Below are positions 56,514 through 64,000 of a stretch of 64,000 bases of DNA, piece by piece. The notes beneath the pieces were generated by a model, which did not search any database, was not told the DNA's origin, and saw only the letters and a list, made by a program, of their open reading frames with translations. This stretch comes from Shewanella litoralis (lineage in GTDB: Bacteria; Pseudomonadota; Gammaproteobacteria; Enterobacterales; Shewanellaceae). Position 1 is the stretch's first letter, and each line of letters starts with the position of its first letter. The position numbers and the translations under genes are program-made. The stretch is taken from assembly GCF_009828585.1 (NCBI RefSeq), contig NZ_WSRZ01000007.1:1-64000 (forward strand), given 5' to 3'.

Positions 56514-57116
56514 TTGTCGCTTAAACGCATGTTAGCAGCTGCATTTACGTTAATGTTGATGTGCGCGCCTACCTATGCTGCCACGGTTTTGATACTAGGT
56601 GATAGCCTAAGTGCAGGCTATGGCATGCCAGAAAACCAAGGTTGGGTACAATTGCTGCGCGATGAGCTGCCACAACACACAATAATTAACGGCTCTGTCA
56701 GTGGTGAAACGACCGCCGGAGGATTGCGCAGACTCCCGAGTTTACTGGACTCTAGCCAACCAGACATTGTTGTCATCGAACTCGGCGGCAACGACGGACT
56801 CCGTGGTTTTCCACCAAATCAATTGAAATCAAATCTTACAAAAATCATCAGCCTATCACAGGATAATGGCGCCAAAGTGCTGCTGACCGAAATCATGGTT
56901 CCGCCCAACTACGGGCCTCGCTATACTAAAATGTTCACTGAGGTATATCATCAATTGGCCGATGAATACTCACTCAGCCTTATACCCTTTTTTATGCAAG
57001 ATATCGCCGCCGATAAAAGCTTGATGCAACGTGATGGTATTCACCCCAATGAATTGGCTCAAGGTAAAATTACGCAATGGATGCTACCTTGGATCACTGA
57101 AGCGATAGATAAGTAA
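56514..57116 (+). CDS. tesA: TesA, periplasmic arylesterase/acyl-CoA thioesterase I (SGNH)
   Basis: About 200 residues, SGNH-hydrolase. Signal peptide ends at PTYA. Catalytic Ser is in ILGDSLSAGYG, then GGNDGLRG, and the Asp-His pair in DGIHPNELAQ. It hydrolyses acyl thioesters and esters in the periplasm and has lysophospholipase-type activity in E. coli. TTG 56514 is chosen because it gives a basic SLKR n-region to the signal peptide; ATG 56529 lacks one. Neither has a clear ribosome site. It diverges from ybbAP. Confidence 0.88.
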   Translation: MSLKRMLAAAFTLMLMCAPTYAATVLILGDSLSAGYGMPENQGWVQLLRDELPQHTIINGSVSGETTAGGLRRLPSLLDSSQPDIVVIELGGNDGLRGFPPNQLKSNLTKIISLSQDNGAKVLLTEIMVPPNYGPRYTKMFTEVYHQLADEYSLSLIPFFMQDIAADKSLMQRDGIHPNELAQGKITQWMLPWITEAIDK

Positions 57117-57129
57117 CTATTTAAATTTT

Positions 57130-57182
57130 ATGACTTTCACTGCAAATGTTAAAAACATTTACATAAAGTGAACGAAAGTCAT
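57130..57182 (+). terminator. Two-tier hairpin after tesA
   Basis: The outer arms ATGACTTTC (57130-57138) and GAAAGTCAT (57174-57182) enclose an inner hairpin AAATGTT/AACATTT (57144-57160). TTTATTTTC follows. It would end tesA transcription. Confidence 0.55.
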
Positions 57183-57273
57183 TTTATTTTCAGTATCAAT
57201 GTTTAGAATGGATGCTCAGCAAGCAATTACATAACGATAAACTTTAGACAATTAGACAATTTAAGGAAATATC

Positions 57274-58344
57274 ATGTCCGTCAGTCGTCAAAAAAAAGTA
57301 TATTTACCTAGTGCGACCCGTAAAAACCAGTACATTACTATCGGCTTTCCATTAACCGACGAATACCTTAATGCTTACAGTAGTTTAGAAACTTGTTACG
57401 ATGAATTCAGTAAATTAGTATACCAACTCGCTGAAAAACAAGAACTCTACAATGTGCATGTAGTTACCACAGATAAATTACCTATGGTGCGCTTTCACAG
57501 CGAAGCATATTGTTTAAGTTCAAATGAACAACTGCGTTTCTTTTATAATCCTGCGCATCATGAAGCGAATCGCCTTCACAGCACGCCAGGCTTTAGAGCG
57601 CGTAAATTACGTATTGTCTTTTTAGCGACCGGTGATGACTTGCGCAGCAATGCCGCCAGTTTTCACACTAAAATCCAGAAGTTTATTGCCGAACTCAAGC
57701 CGCTGTTGCCCGTTAAAGATGTACCGATTAAAATTCGTGACCACCAGCATATCTCTTATGACTTTTTTGCTAAAGCAAAGGGCTTAAAAGAAACATATGG
57801 CTATAAGTTGCGTGCGGTAGACAGTCGCTATCAACGTCGTCACTGTGAATTACCTGAAAACGTCAGTACATTGAACTACGTCACCATTAACATTCCTGTG
57901 GATCGCCGAATCAAAAAGCAATTGTTGGCTAATGACACAGTCGATTTTGGTGCTGTTTATCAAACGGTTTACGACAAATTTATCCAAGCAACCCAAAGTA
58001 AGCAGCTAAAGCGTGTCGCGATGGTGGCTAATGGCAAGTTGCCGCTAGTGCGTAACAGTAAATACGAGCAGCTCACCAGTACTGATGAGTTTCAAATGAT
58101 TGGTTTTGACCCTCATGCTCAGTCTCCAGAACCGATTGGCCACTGGGACAGCAATAAGCTCGTCGATGTTTTCCGCTTTGTGATTGTTGCTGGTAAGAGT
58201 GACGAAACCGATGAAGGCTATGGCCGCTTTATGAATCAAGTAGAAGATGCATTACGCATGTTTACTCAAGATTTTGATATTGATAAAGAACATGTCGATG
58301 TGATTTTACGCTTCCACCAGCACATCAGTTATAAAGCTCAGTAA
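57274..58344 (+). CDS. DUF3083 family protein with internal duplication
   Basis: 356 residues, soluble, no signal. The two halves repeat each other: YITIGFPLTDEYL with YVTINIPVDRRIK, TTDKLPMVR with ANGKLPLVR, LRIVFLATG with FRFVIVAG, and IRDHQHISYD with LRFHQHISYK. This is a tandem domain duplication, with conserved His-x-His-Ile-Ser-Tyr at each repeat end. The family is of unknown function and seems confined to marine gammaproteobacteria. AAGGA lies upstream of the ATG. It is a single-gene unit. Confidence 0.82.
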   Translation: MSVSRQKKVYLPSATRKNQYITIGFPLTDEYLNAYSSLETCYDEFSKLVYQLAEKQELYNVHVVTTDKLPMVRFHSEAYCLSSNEQLRFFYNPAHHEANRLHSTPGFRARKLRIVFLATGDDLRSNAASFHTKIQKFIAELKPLLPVKDVPIKIRDHQHISYDFFAKAKGLKETYGYKLRAVDSRYQRRHCELPENVSTLNYVTINIPVDRRIKKQLLANDTVDFGAVYQTVYDKFIQATQSKQLKRVAMVANGKLPLVRNSKYEQLTSTDEFQMIGFDPHAQSPEPIGHWDSNKLVDVFRFVIVAGKSDETDEGYGRFMNQVEDALRMFTQDFDIDKEHVDVILRFHQHISYKAQ

Positions 58345-58377
58345 TGATGTCATAATGATTGTTATGCTTATCTAAAA

Positions 58378-58407
58378 CAAAAACGACAGCCTGGGCTGTC
58401 GTTTTTT
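58378..58407. terminator. Bidirectional terminator between DUF3083 gene and sohB
   Basis: AACGACAGCC (58382-58391) pairs with GGCTGTCGTT (58394-58403) around TG. T-runs follow on the + strand, and on the minus strand (A-run to the left). It serves both convergent genes. Confidence 0.9.
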
Positions 58408-58421
58408 ATCATTCTTTACAC

Positions 58422-59431
58422 TTATACTGATTGATTACGTTCAACCAGTTTGTTCATCACAGCGTTAACCGACAACGAAGCACCATGAGCAATTTTATCG
58501 GCCAGTTTTTTCTTCATCTGATAGCGAATTTTAATCACTTGGTGTGTTTTGACTAAGTTTAAAATGACATCATCGCTAGTTGAAATCTCATCAATCAACC
58601 CTAAATCAATCGCTTGTTGACCATACCAATGCTCGCCTGTGGCCACCTTAGCAATGTCCATTTCTGGACGGTAGCGGCCAACAAACTCTTTAAATAGCAC
58701 GTGGGTTTCTTCAAGCTCTTGTTGAAACTTGGCGCGGCCTTCATCGGTGTTTTCACCAAAGATGGTTAAGGTGCGCTTAAAGTCGCCCGCGGTATGTTGC
58801 TCGTAATCAATATCATGCTTTTTAAGCAAACGGTTAAAGTTCGGCACTTGCGCCACAACGCCAATAGAACCGACAATCGCAAAGGGAGCCGCATACACTT
58901 TGTTGGCCACACATGCCATCATATAGCCACCACTCGCAGCCACTTTATCGATACAAATCGATAATGGGATGTTAGCCTGGCGTAAACGGTCTAATTGGCT
59001 TGATGCAAGGCCATAGCCATGTACCATGCCACCGCCACTTTCTACATTCACCAGTACTTCATCATCTTTATCGGCAATAGTTAAAATAGCGGTGACTTCT
59101 TCACGCAGTGAGGCAACCTCACCCGCATCGATACTGCCTTTAAAATCGATAACAAAAACTTTGCCCTTGGTGACATCCGCTTTATCAGCGGCTTTTTCAT
59201 CAGCCTTAACCTGCTTTCATAAGCTTTAAATTGCTTTTTAGACAACAACTCTTCTTTCAACTGGTGCTTAAGTTGCAATAGCTCATCTGAAATATCGGTC
59301 AGGCGTAATTCACCTTTGTCAGCTTTATTTTTCATGCTACTGGCTAACACCAATACCACTACAGCCATTATCGCTATCACAATCGTCACGGCTTTAGCTA
59401 AAAATAAGCCGTATTCATATAAAAATTCCAA
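58422..59431 (-). pseudogene. sohB: sohB, S49 peptidase gene with a one-base frameshift
   Basis: SohB is an inner-membrane serine peptidase of the SppA (S49) family. TTG 59431, with GGAG upstream, starts EFLYEYGLFLAKAVTIV. The frame is correct to KKQFKAYES, where one base seems missing near 59211; the frame then runs out of family sequence and ends at 59081. The rest is in the next frame: VFVIDFKGSIDAGEVASLRE, GGGMVHGYGLASSQ, the Ser region DKVAASGGYMMACVAN, GSIGVVAQVPNF and GEHWYGQQAIDLG. The span is 1010 nt, one short of a whole number of codons. This may be a real loss or an error in the sequence. Catalytic residues are otherwise intact. Confidence 0.88.
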
Positions 59432-59499
59432 ATTCCACTCCACAAAGGAAAAACAGTCTACCGACATTTTATCAGTAATTATCGATAAATAGAGAATAA

Positions 59500-59524
59500 A
59501 AAACCCAGCAATTTGCTGGGTTTT
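59500..59524 (-). terminator. Terminator of the lipase gene
   Basis: AAAACCCAGCAA (59500-59511) pairs with TTGCTGGGTTTT (59513-59524). On the minus strand TTATTC follows a run of T residues. It lies 30 bp after the lipase stop. Confidence 0.85.
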
Positions 59525-59553
59525 AAGTCAAAACGGCGACTAATTAGTAAGTA

Positions 59554-62043
59554 TTAGTTACAGCTTTTAATCACATCACTGTTTGAGACAGCAATCGTTG
59601 CCTGACCTGCACCGGCTGTCATAGCAAAACCAGCAACCTGAGCTTGCATTTCAGCTGTTGCCGCAGCAGCCATACCATCGGTCACGCCTGGTACTTCACT
59701 AGGGCTAACAATTGAACTGTGGTGGCCCTTAGAAAAACGCACCGCACCAGAACCTGCTGTATTAGCATCGACACAATCTAAACCGATAGCGGCAATTAAT
59801 GGCTCAGTACCTGATAGTGGGAAATTAGCCACACTGTTTGGTAAGGTTTGATCAGGTAAGTTACCCGCATCATCTCCCGCGATTTCGATTAAATGAACCG
59901 GAACTTCTGTCGCAGCTAGCATACCAGCATGGTTTAATGGGTCTGCTGAATCAATGGCAGTTTGTACAGCCAGTGCAAATGATGGAATAAATCCAGCATA
60001 CACAGCCTGTACTAATGCTTCGTACTCCGCAGTACCTTCTTCATAACCTGCAGTGTTAGCAGCCGTTAATAGCGCAGCAAACGTGCTAGACGCCGTTACG
60101 TTAGCAAACAATTGTGGACCAAATGCAGCAGAGCCAGCAAATGAACCCGCTAAACCACCCGCAGGAGCCACTAATGACACTGCATTAATGGCATAAGGAT
60201 TACCTAATGATGCACCTGTTGAAGGGTCTCTCAAACCCGTGCTTGCATAAGTCGAGAAGGTTGTACCGACAATACCGCCTAAACTTAATCCTTGAGCACT
60301 GATTTTAGAGACATCAAACACTTGTGGTTGGTTAGCAGCCATTAATTGTCCTGCCATACCCTCTAATAATAAACGCAATGCTAAATGATCTAGCGTTGCC
60401 TGGCGAAAGTTATCACGCACAGTTAAGGTACTGGCAATGTTAACAAACACTAACGGGTCACCATTAGCAAATGCGTCAGGCTTACCAATTAAATTACCAA
60501 ATGCAGGTGCCGTTGCCGACATTTCATAAACACCATCACCATTGATGTCGAATGAGCGTTCACCGTGCAGTGGCATATCGATTGAAATAGTGGCGATACC
60601 CGCAGCAGCATATGTGCCTGCGTAGGCTAGGTTCATTTCTTTACCGCCACCTAAACCATGCATGGTAATTGTTGTTGGCCAGCCGCTTGTTGGTGGAACA
60701 AATGTACCACCTTGCGAAGCCATAAATGCCGCAAGCTTAGCCGCATTTGGCATGGTAATTTGCACAGGAATCGTTTCATACCCTTTAATTGCAGGGATAG
60801 GATTAAGACGCGTTAAGTGCTTGGTTTTATCTGCTGCAGTGCCGTCATCAAGTTTCCATTGTTTGCCCGCGAGCAATGTTGGGTTAGCCAATGCAGCCTG
60901 TGCATCAACACCTTGCTCAGATGCTTGAGTGAAAAAGTTGGTTTGGCTTAGCGTGCCAGCTTGTAATGCTAATAACACCGAAACAGGGCTGTCACCCTGA
61001 GCAAACCAGCGACCATTTGGCGCTGTTGGTGCACCATCAACAACTGGAATCACACAACTAGCAGATGAACAGTTACCGTAAAATGGCAGTTCTATTTCTG
61101 CTGTATAAACATCAGCCATGTCAGCTAAAGCGTAAGCAACACCACTAGCTGATGTTAATCCTAATGCCTGAGCAGCAGTGTAACCAGCCGGTGTTGGCGT
61201 TTTAGTAAAAGCAGGTTTATATGGATCGCTTGATACCATTAATAGCTTGGCGGTTTCATAAACATTGGCGACCGACTGCGTGGTAAATAAGCCTGAGAAT
61301 ATAATGTTTTCAGAATCAACACCGTGCTCAGCAGCAACGCCTTTTTCATAGCTGTTAACTAAGCCTTGTAACTGCAATTGCGAAGCTGTTTCTAGCGGCT
61401 TTGTTTCAATGTCTAACTTAAGTAAGTTATATGTTGTAGAAGGCGCAATACTGCGACCTAACGAATCCTGAATTAAGTCTGTCGCAACATACAAATAGGA
61501 TTGAATCGGTTTGAGTGGCTTAAGCGGTATTATCGCCACACTGCTACCTGATGCTTTAGTGATAAAGTCTACACCAAAGGTTAATTCCTCGCCGACTTTA
61601 CAAGCTGATACCGATGCTTGTGAAGTACATTCAGGATCGGTAGAAAGCGAACCACCCACGGTGGCTTCAAACACGCGAACCGCACCAGGCTGAAATACCG
61701 ATGTAGCATCAATGGTGAGTGCATTACCCTGTAGATCGTTTGCTAGCTCCATCGTTATTGAAATTGGTGAGCTAGTTGACCATCCATCTAATGCGCCAAG
61801 TGCGATTGAAGGATTAGTGTAATCGACACCGGTTTCACCCGGGATAGATAAGGTACCATCGAGGGTACCACTGAACAGTAGATCGTTAGGTAGCGGCAGC
61901 TTTCCATTAGCGGGATCAAACTGCACGTGCGACAGAGGCACTAATGGTTCAGCTTTTTCTTTTGCTTCGTTAAAACTATCACCACCACACGCCGTTAAAC
62001 CGAGAGCAGATGTTATTGCAACACCCAAAATGAGTCTTTTCAT
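59554..62043 (-). CDS. Extracellular lipase lipoprotein, Pla-1/cef (VolA) family
   Basis: 829 residues. The lipobox LTAC with Cys 19 marks an outer-membrane lipoprotein. The mature part contains PLSHVQFDPANGKLPLPNDLL near the N-terminus, as in Pla-1/cef-type lipases (TIGR03502), and the nucleophile motif GLSLGG near residue 584. The oxyanion-side strand is TITMHGLGGGKEMNLAY. VolA of Vibrio is a surface lysophospholipase releasing fatty acids; a similar part in scavenging lipids is expected. The C-terminal SKGHHSSIV probably has the catalytic His. Confidence 0.9.
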   Translation of the reverse strand: MKRLILGVAITSALGLTACGGDSFNEAKEKAEPLVPLSHVQFDPANGKLPLPNDLLFSGTLDGTLSIPGETGVDYTNPSIALGALDGWSTSSPISITMELANDLQGNALTIDATSVFQPGAVRVFEATVGGSLSTDPECTSQASVSACKVGEELTFGVDFITKASGSSVAIIPLKPLKPIQSYLYVATDLIQDSLGRSIAPSTTYNLLKLDIETKPLETASQLQLQGLVNSYEKGVAAEHGVDSENIIFSGLFTTQSVANVYETAKLLMVSSDPYKPAFTKTPTPAGYTAAQALGLTSASGVAYALADMADVYTAEIELPFYGNCSSASCVIPVVDGAPTAPNGRWFAQGDSPVSVLLALQAGTLSQTNFFTQASEQGVDAQAALANPTLLAGKQWKLDDGTAADKTKHLTRLNPIPAIKGYETIPVQITMPNAAKLAAFMASQGGTFVPPTSGWPTTITMHGLGGGKEMNLAYAGTYAAAGIATISIDMPLHGERSFDINGDGVYEMSATAPAFGNLIGKPDAFANGDPLVFVNIASTLTVRDNFRQATLDHLALRLLLEGMAGQLMAANQPQVFDVSKISAQGLSLGGIVGTTFSTYASTGLRDPSTGASLGNPYAINAVSLVAPAGGLAGSFAGSAAFGPQLFANVTASSTFAALLTAANTAGYEEGTAEYEALVQAVYAGFIPSFALAVQTAIDSADPLNHAGMLAATEVPVHLIEIAGDDAGNLPDQTLPNSVANFPLSGTEPLIAAIGLDCVDANTAGSGAVRFSKGHHSSIVSPSEVPGVTDGMAAAATAEMQAQVAGFAMTAGAGQATIAVSNSDVIKSCN

Positions 62044-62302
62044 CTTTTTTCCCCAAATCTTGTTTTAATAATTTTGTTTTCCCCAAGAATTGGTCACAAT
62101 AGTCCAATCATGCGACCAAAAGGACTTATGTTAGTCCTTAACTATTCTCAAGTTAACGCAAAATTATAGAGTTAGCTACAAGTTTGTTACATGCAAATGA
62201 CCTATTCGTATACAATTATCAATCATTTGTTTCAAACGGTCGTTTATTTTTTATTCGGTTCTAGATTTGACGGGCGATTGCGCTTAGAGGAATTAATCAA
62301 TC

Positions 62303-63040
62303 ATGTTGGAATATCAAGCTGCAAAAGATTTACTTAATAATAAAACTATCTTGGTCACTGGTGCTGGAGACGGTATTGGTCAGGCAGCCGCTATTGAATT
62401 TGCTAAGCACGGCGCTACCGTTATTTTGTTAGGTAAAACCGTTAAAAAACTTGAAAAAGTATATGACGAAATCGTTAATGCGGGTTATCCGACCCCCGCT
62501 ATTGTGCCGCTTGATTTAAAAGGCGCAACAGAACAGAACTACATCGACATGGCAGAAACCATAGCAGAGCAATTTGGTCACTTAGATGGGCTATTACACA
62601 ATGCTTCACAACTGGGTGCATTAGGCCCGTTTGAACACATTGATCTTGCTTCGTTAGAGACCATCATGAAAGTTAACGTAACGGCTCAAGCTATTATGAC
62701 TAAAGCGTTATTACCCGTTATGCGTAAAGCGCCACATGCGTCCATTATCTTTACTTCTAGCAGTGTTGGCCGCAAAGGTCGTGCTTACTGGGGGCCGTAT
62801 GCTTTCTCTAAATTTGCGACCGAAGGCATGATGCAAGTGTTGGCGGATGAATGTGATGAAACACATGTTCGAGTGAATACCATTAACCCGGGGGCGACTC
62901 GCACTGAAATGCGCGCTAAAGCATACCCTGCAGAAGATCCACAAACGTTAAAAACCGCCTTACAGATTATGCCTACTTATCTGTTTTTAATGGGTGATGA
63001 ATCAATTGGTACTAATGGCCAGGCATTGAACGCGCAATAG
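62303..63040 (+). CDS. yciK: YciK family short-chain dehydrogenase
   Basis: 245-residue SDR oxidoreductase. NAD(P) motif is VTGAGDGIGQAAA (about residues 19-31). Active-site Ser is in IIFTSSSVGRKGRA, and the Tyr-x-x-x-Lys pair in YAFSKFATEGMMQVL. INPGATRTEMRAKAYP follows, characteristic of YciK. Substrate is not known. AGAGGAA precedes the ATG. The 62044-62302 region between it and the lipase holds both promoters; no operator was recognised. Confidence 0.92.
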   Translation: MLEYQAAKDLLNNKTILVTGAGDGIGQAAAIEFAKHGATVILLGKTVKKLEKVYDEIVNAGYPTPAIVPLDLKGATEQNYIDMAETIAEQFGHLDGLLHNASQLGALGPFEHIDLASLETIMKVNVTAQAIMTKALLPVMRKAPHASIIFTSSSVGRKGRAYWGPYAFSKFATEGMMQVLADECDETHVRVNTINPGATRTEMRAKAYPAEDPQTLKTALQIMPTYLFLMGDESIGTNGQALNAQ

Positions 63041-63058
63041 GGACATTCATTGAGCAAT

Positions 63059-63088
63059 AAAAAACGGAAGCCGAGGCTTCCGTTTTTT
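63059..63088. terminator. Bidirectional terminator after yciK
   Basis: AAAAAACGGAAGCC (63059-63072), loop GA, GGCTTCCGTTTTTT (63075-63088): a 14-bp perfect pairing with T-runs on both strands. It serves yciK and the convergent comEA-like gene. Confidence 0.9.
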
Positions 63089-63123
63089 ATTGCTTATAGC
63101 TAATGTAATTTCAATGAAATAAC

Positions 63124-63462
63124 TTAAAAGCTGATCTTCTTGGCATTTTGGCCAACTAATTTCTCACCCACACCTTTCACCATCGTCAATTGCTGCAAGT
63201 TTTTAAACTTACCGTTTTTAGCCCGGTAATCGACAATCGCTTGAGCCTTAGCTTGCCCAATACCTTTGAGCGATTGCAGTTCACTGACACTGGCTTTGTT
63301 AACATTAACACTGGGTAATTTAGCGATACTTTTGTCAACAGCCTTGGTTGCTTTTTTTGATGATTCTGTAACCGTTTTAGTGGGTTCTGCGGCAAATGAT
63401 GACGTGCTGAAAAAACAACATAAGCACATGAGTACCGCGGTTAATGTCCATGATGACTTCAT
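63124..63462 (-). CDS. ComEA-like helix-hairpin-helix DNA-binding protein
   Basis: 112 residues with a signal peptide (to about residue 24, SSFAAEP), a Lys/Ser linker, and two helix-hairpin-helix motifs: VNVNKASVSELQSLKGIGQ and LTMVKGVGEKLVGQ. This is the periplasmic ComEA form that binds incoming DNA during natural transformation; such proteins also exist in species not known to be competent. GGAG occurs upstream of the ATG. It is a single gene. Confidence 0.9.
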   Translation of the reverse strand: MKSSWTLTAVLMCLCCFFSTSSFAAEPTKTVTESSKKATKAVDKSIAKLPSVNVNKASVSELQSLKGIGQAKAQAIVDYRAKNGKFKNLQQLTMVKGVGEKLVGQNAKKISF

Positions 63463-63602
63463 TAGAGTCTCCTTGTTTTATTAAATTGCTGGCATGTTTC
63501 CTACTCAATAAGCCAGCGTGAAGATTCAGAACGCTATGCTGTTTCCAAATCGACAATAACTGTAGTCAACAATCAAAAATTGTACATAAAAAACACAATT
63601 CG

Positions 63603-64000
63603 CTAAGGCTGATTATTGACCTTTTCCGTCGTTTTAGCGTTTGTCTTATTCATCATCGACGAGGTAAATTGACTTAACTCACCCAGTAAATGCTGGTGCA
63701 CTTGAGTTAATTTGGGCTTGTTTTTGGCTGTAAAAGCAATAGGACGACATAAACTCATAGCCTGGTAGCCAAGCCTTGCTGTGAGCAAGCCGCCACCAAG
63801 GCCCTGCGCTATCCGAGTGGATAATTTACCGGTCATTTCAACAGATAATAATTGTGTGCCGAGATCGGTAATCACTTCTGTACTGCCCGCGTAAATCACA
63901 TTGATAATGATGCTACGGATAAGCTTAATCCGACTCCAATAGCCTAATTCAATGCCATAAATAGCAGCGACTTCGTTAATCATCTTTTGATTGCGCCACA
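63603..64000 (-). CDS. YcjF/TIGR01620-like membrane protein, 5' end beyond the window
   Basis: The C-terminal 131 or more codons of a gene that runs off the right edge. The frame stays open from 63983 to the last base (WRNQK precedes the first in-window Met), so ATG 63983 is not the true start. IAAIYGIELGYWSRIKLIR-like sequence and GLGGGLLTARLGYQAMSLCRP match the DUF697-type end of YcjF/TIGR01620 proteins, two-helix membrane proteins linked with YcjX. The tail is Lys/Asn-rich. Confidence 0.75.
   Translation of the reverse strand, partial: WRNQKMINEVAAIYGIELGYWSRIKLIRSIIINVIYAGSTEVITDLGTQLLSVEMTGKLSTRIAQGLGGGLLTARLGYQAMSLCRPIAFTAKNKPKLTQVHQHLLGELSQFTSSMMNKTNAKTTEKVNNQP

Noticed and set aside
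62050-62130. FadR-like site upstream of the lipase gene
   Set aside because: TTGGTC and GACCA-like pieces are present, but spacing and orientation do not match the FadR operator.

Overview
The window looks like chromosomal DNA from a Shewanella-type marine gammaproteobacterium. This rests on gene content: a napEDABC periplasmic nitrate reductase operon, a DUF3083 protein, a Pla-1/cef (VolA-type) lipase lipoprotein, recC-recB-recD order, and neighbour pairs also known from enterics (folX-yfcH, tesA divergent from ybbA-ybbP, sutR divergent from ydcO, msrP-msrQ). The taxon is inferred; no rRNA or tRNA gene was seen.

Layout. 1-411 is non-coding and holds two long inverted-repeat structures. 412-9.6 kb: secreted esterase, acyl-CoA synthetase, an MHYT/PAS hybrid histidine kinase followed by an HD-GYP response regulator, an MFS exporter and a small DUF6435-like protein. 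9.6-13.7 kb: SutR-like regulator divergent from a BenE-type transporter, a small membrane protein, and msrP-msrQ. 13.9-21.7 kb: rmuC, slt, and a moxR-DUF58-transglutaminase operon. 21.9-31.6 kb: recC-recB-recD with overlapping reading frames. 31.8-36.3 kb: a YkgJ-type protein, then an iron locus in which a PepSY membrane protein and a TonB-dependent receptor diverge from a control region with two Fur-box-like palindromes. 36.7-37.7 kb: ddl. 37.8-42.1 kb: napEDABC, including a 52-residue napE, with candidate EtrA/FNR boxes upstream. 42.5-46.1 kb: methyltransferase, AI-2E transporter, folX, yfcH.

46.1-51.9 kb is an accessory stretch. It has REP-like hairpins, a small membrane-protein gene broken by a 7-copy pentanucleotide repeat, a HicAB locus whose toxin is frameshifted, an unknown membrane/coiled-coil protein, an HNH-motif protein, an attC-like element at 49.02-49.14 kb, a gene remnant, a LysR regulator and a 15-bp minisatellite. 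51.9-64 kb returns to core genes: rsuA, a TIGR03643 protein with a MITE-like insertion at its stop codon, ybbP/ybbA/tesA, DUF3083, a frameshifted sohB, the lipase lipoprotein, yciK, comEA-like, and a truncated YcjF/TIGR01620-like gene at the right edge.

Strongest points for follow-up: the repeat-disrupted small gene (46507-46711), frameshifted hicA (47790-48042) and sohB (near 59211), the attC-like element with its unknown flanking genes, the MITE-like element (52973-53165), and the nested palindromic element at 170-310. I did not find a clearly new multi-gene system. The HNH-protein and membrane-protein pair around the attC-like site is the best candidate for undescribed function.
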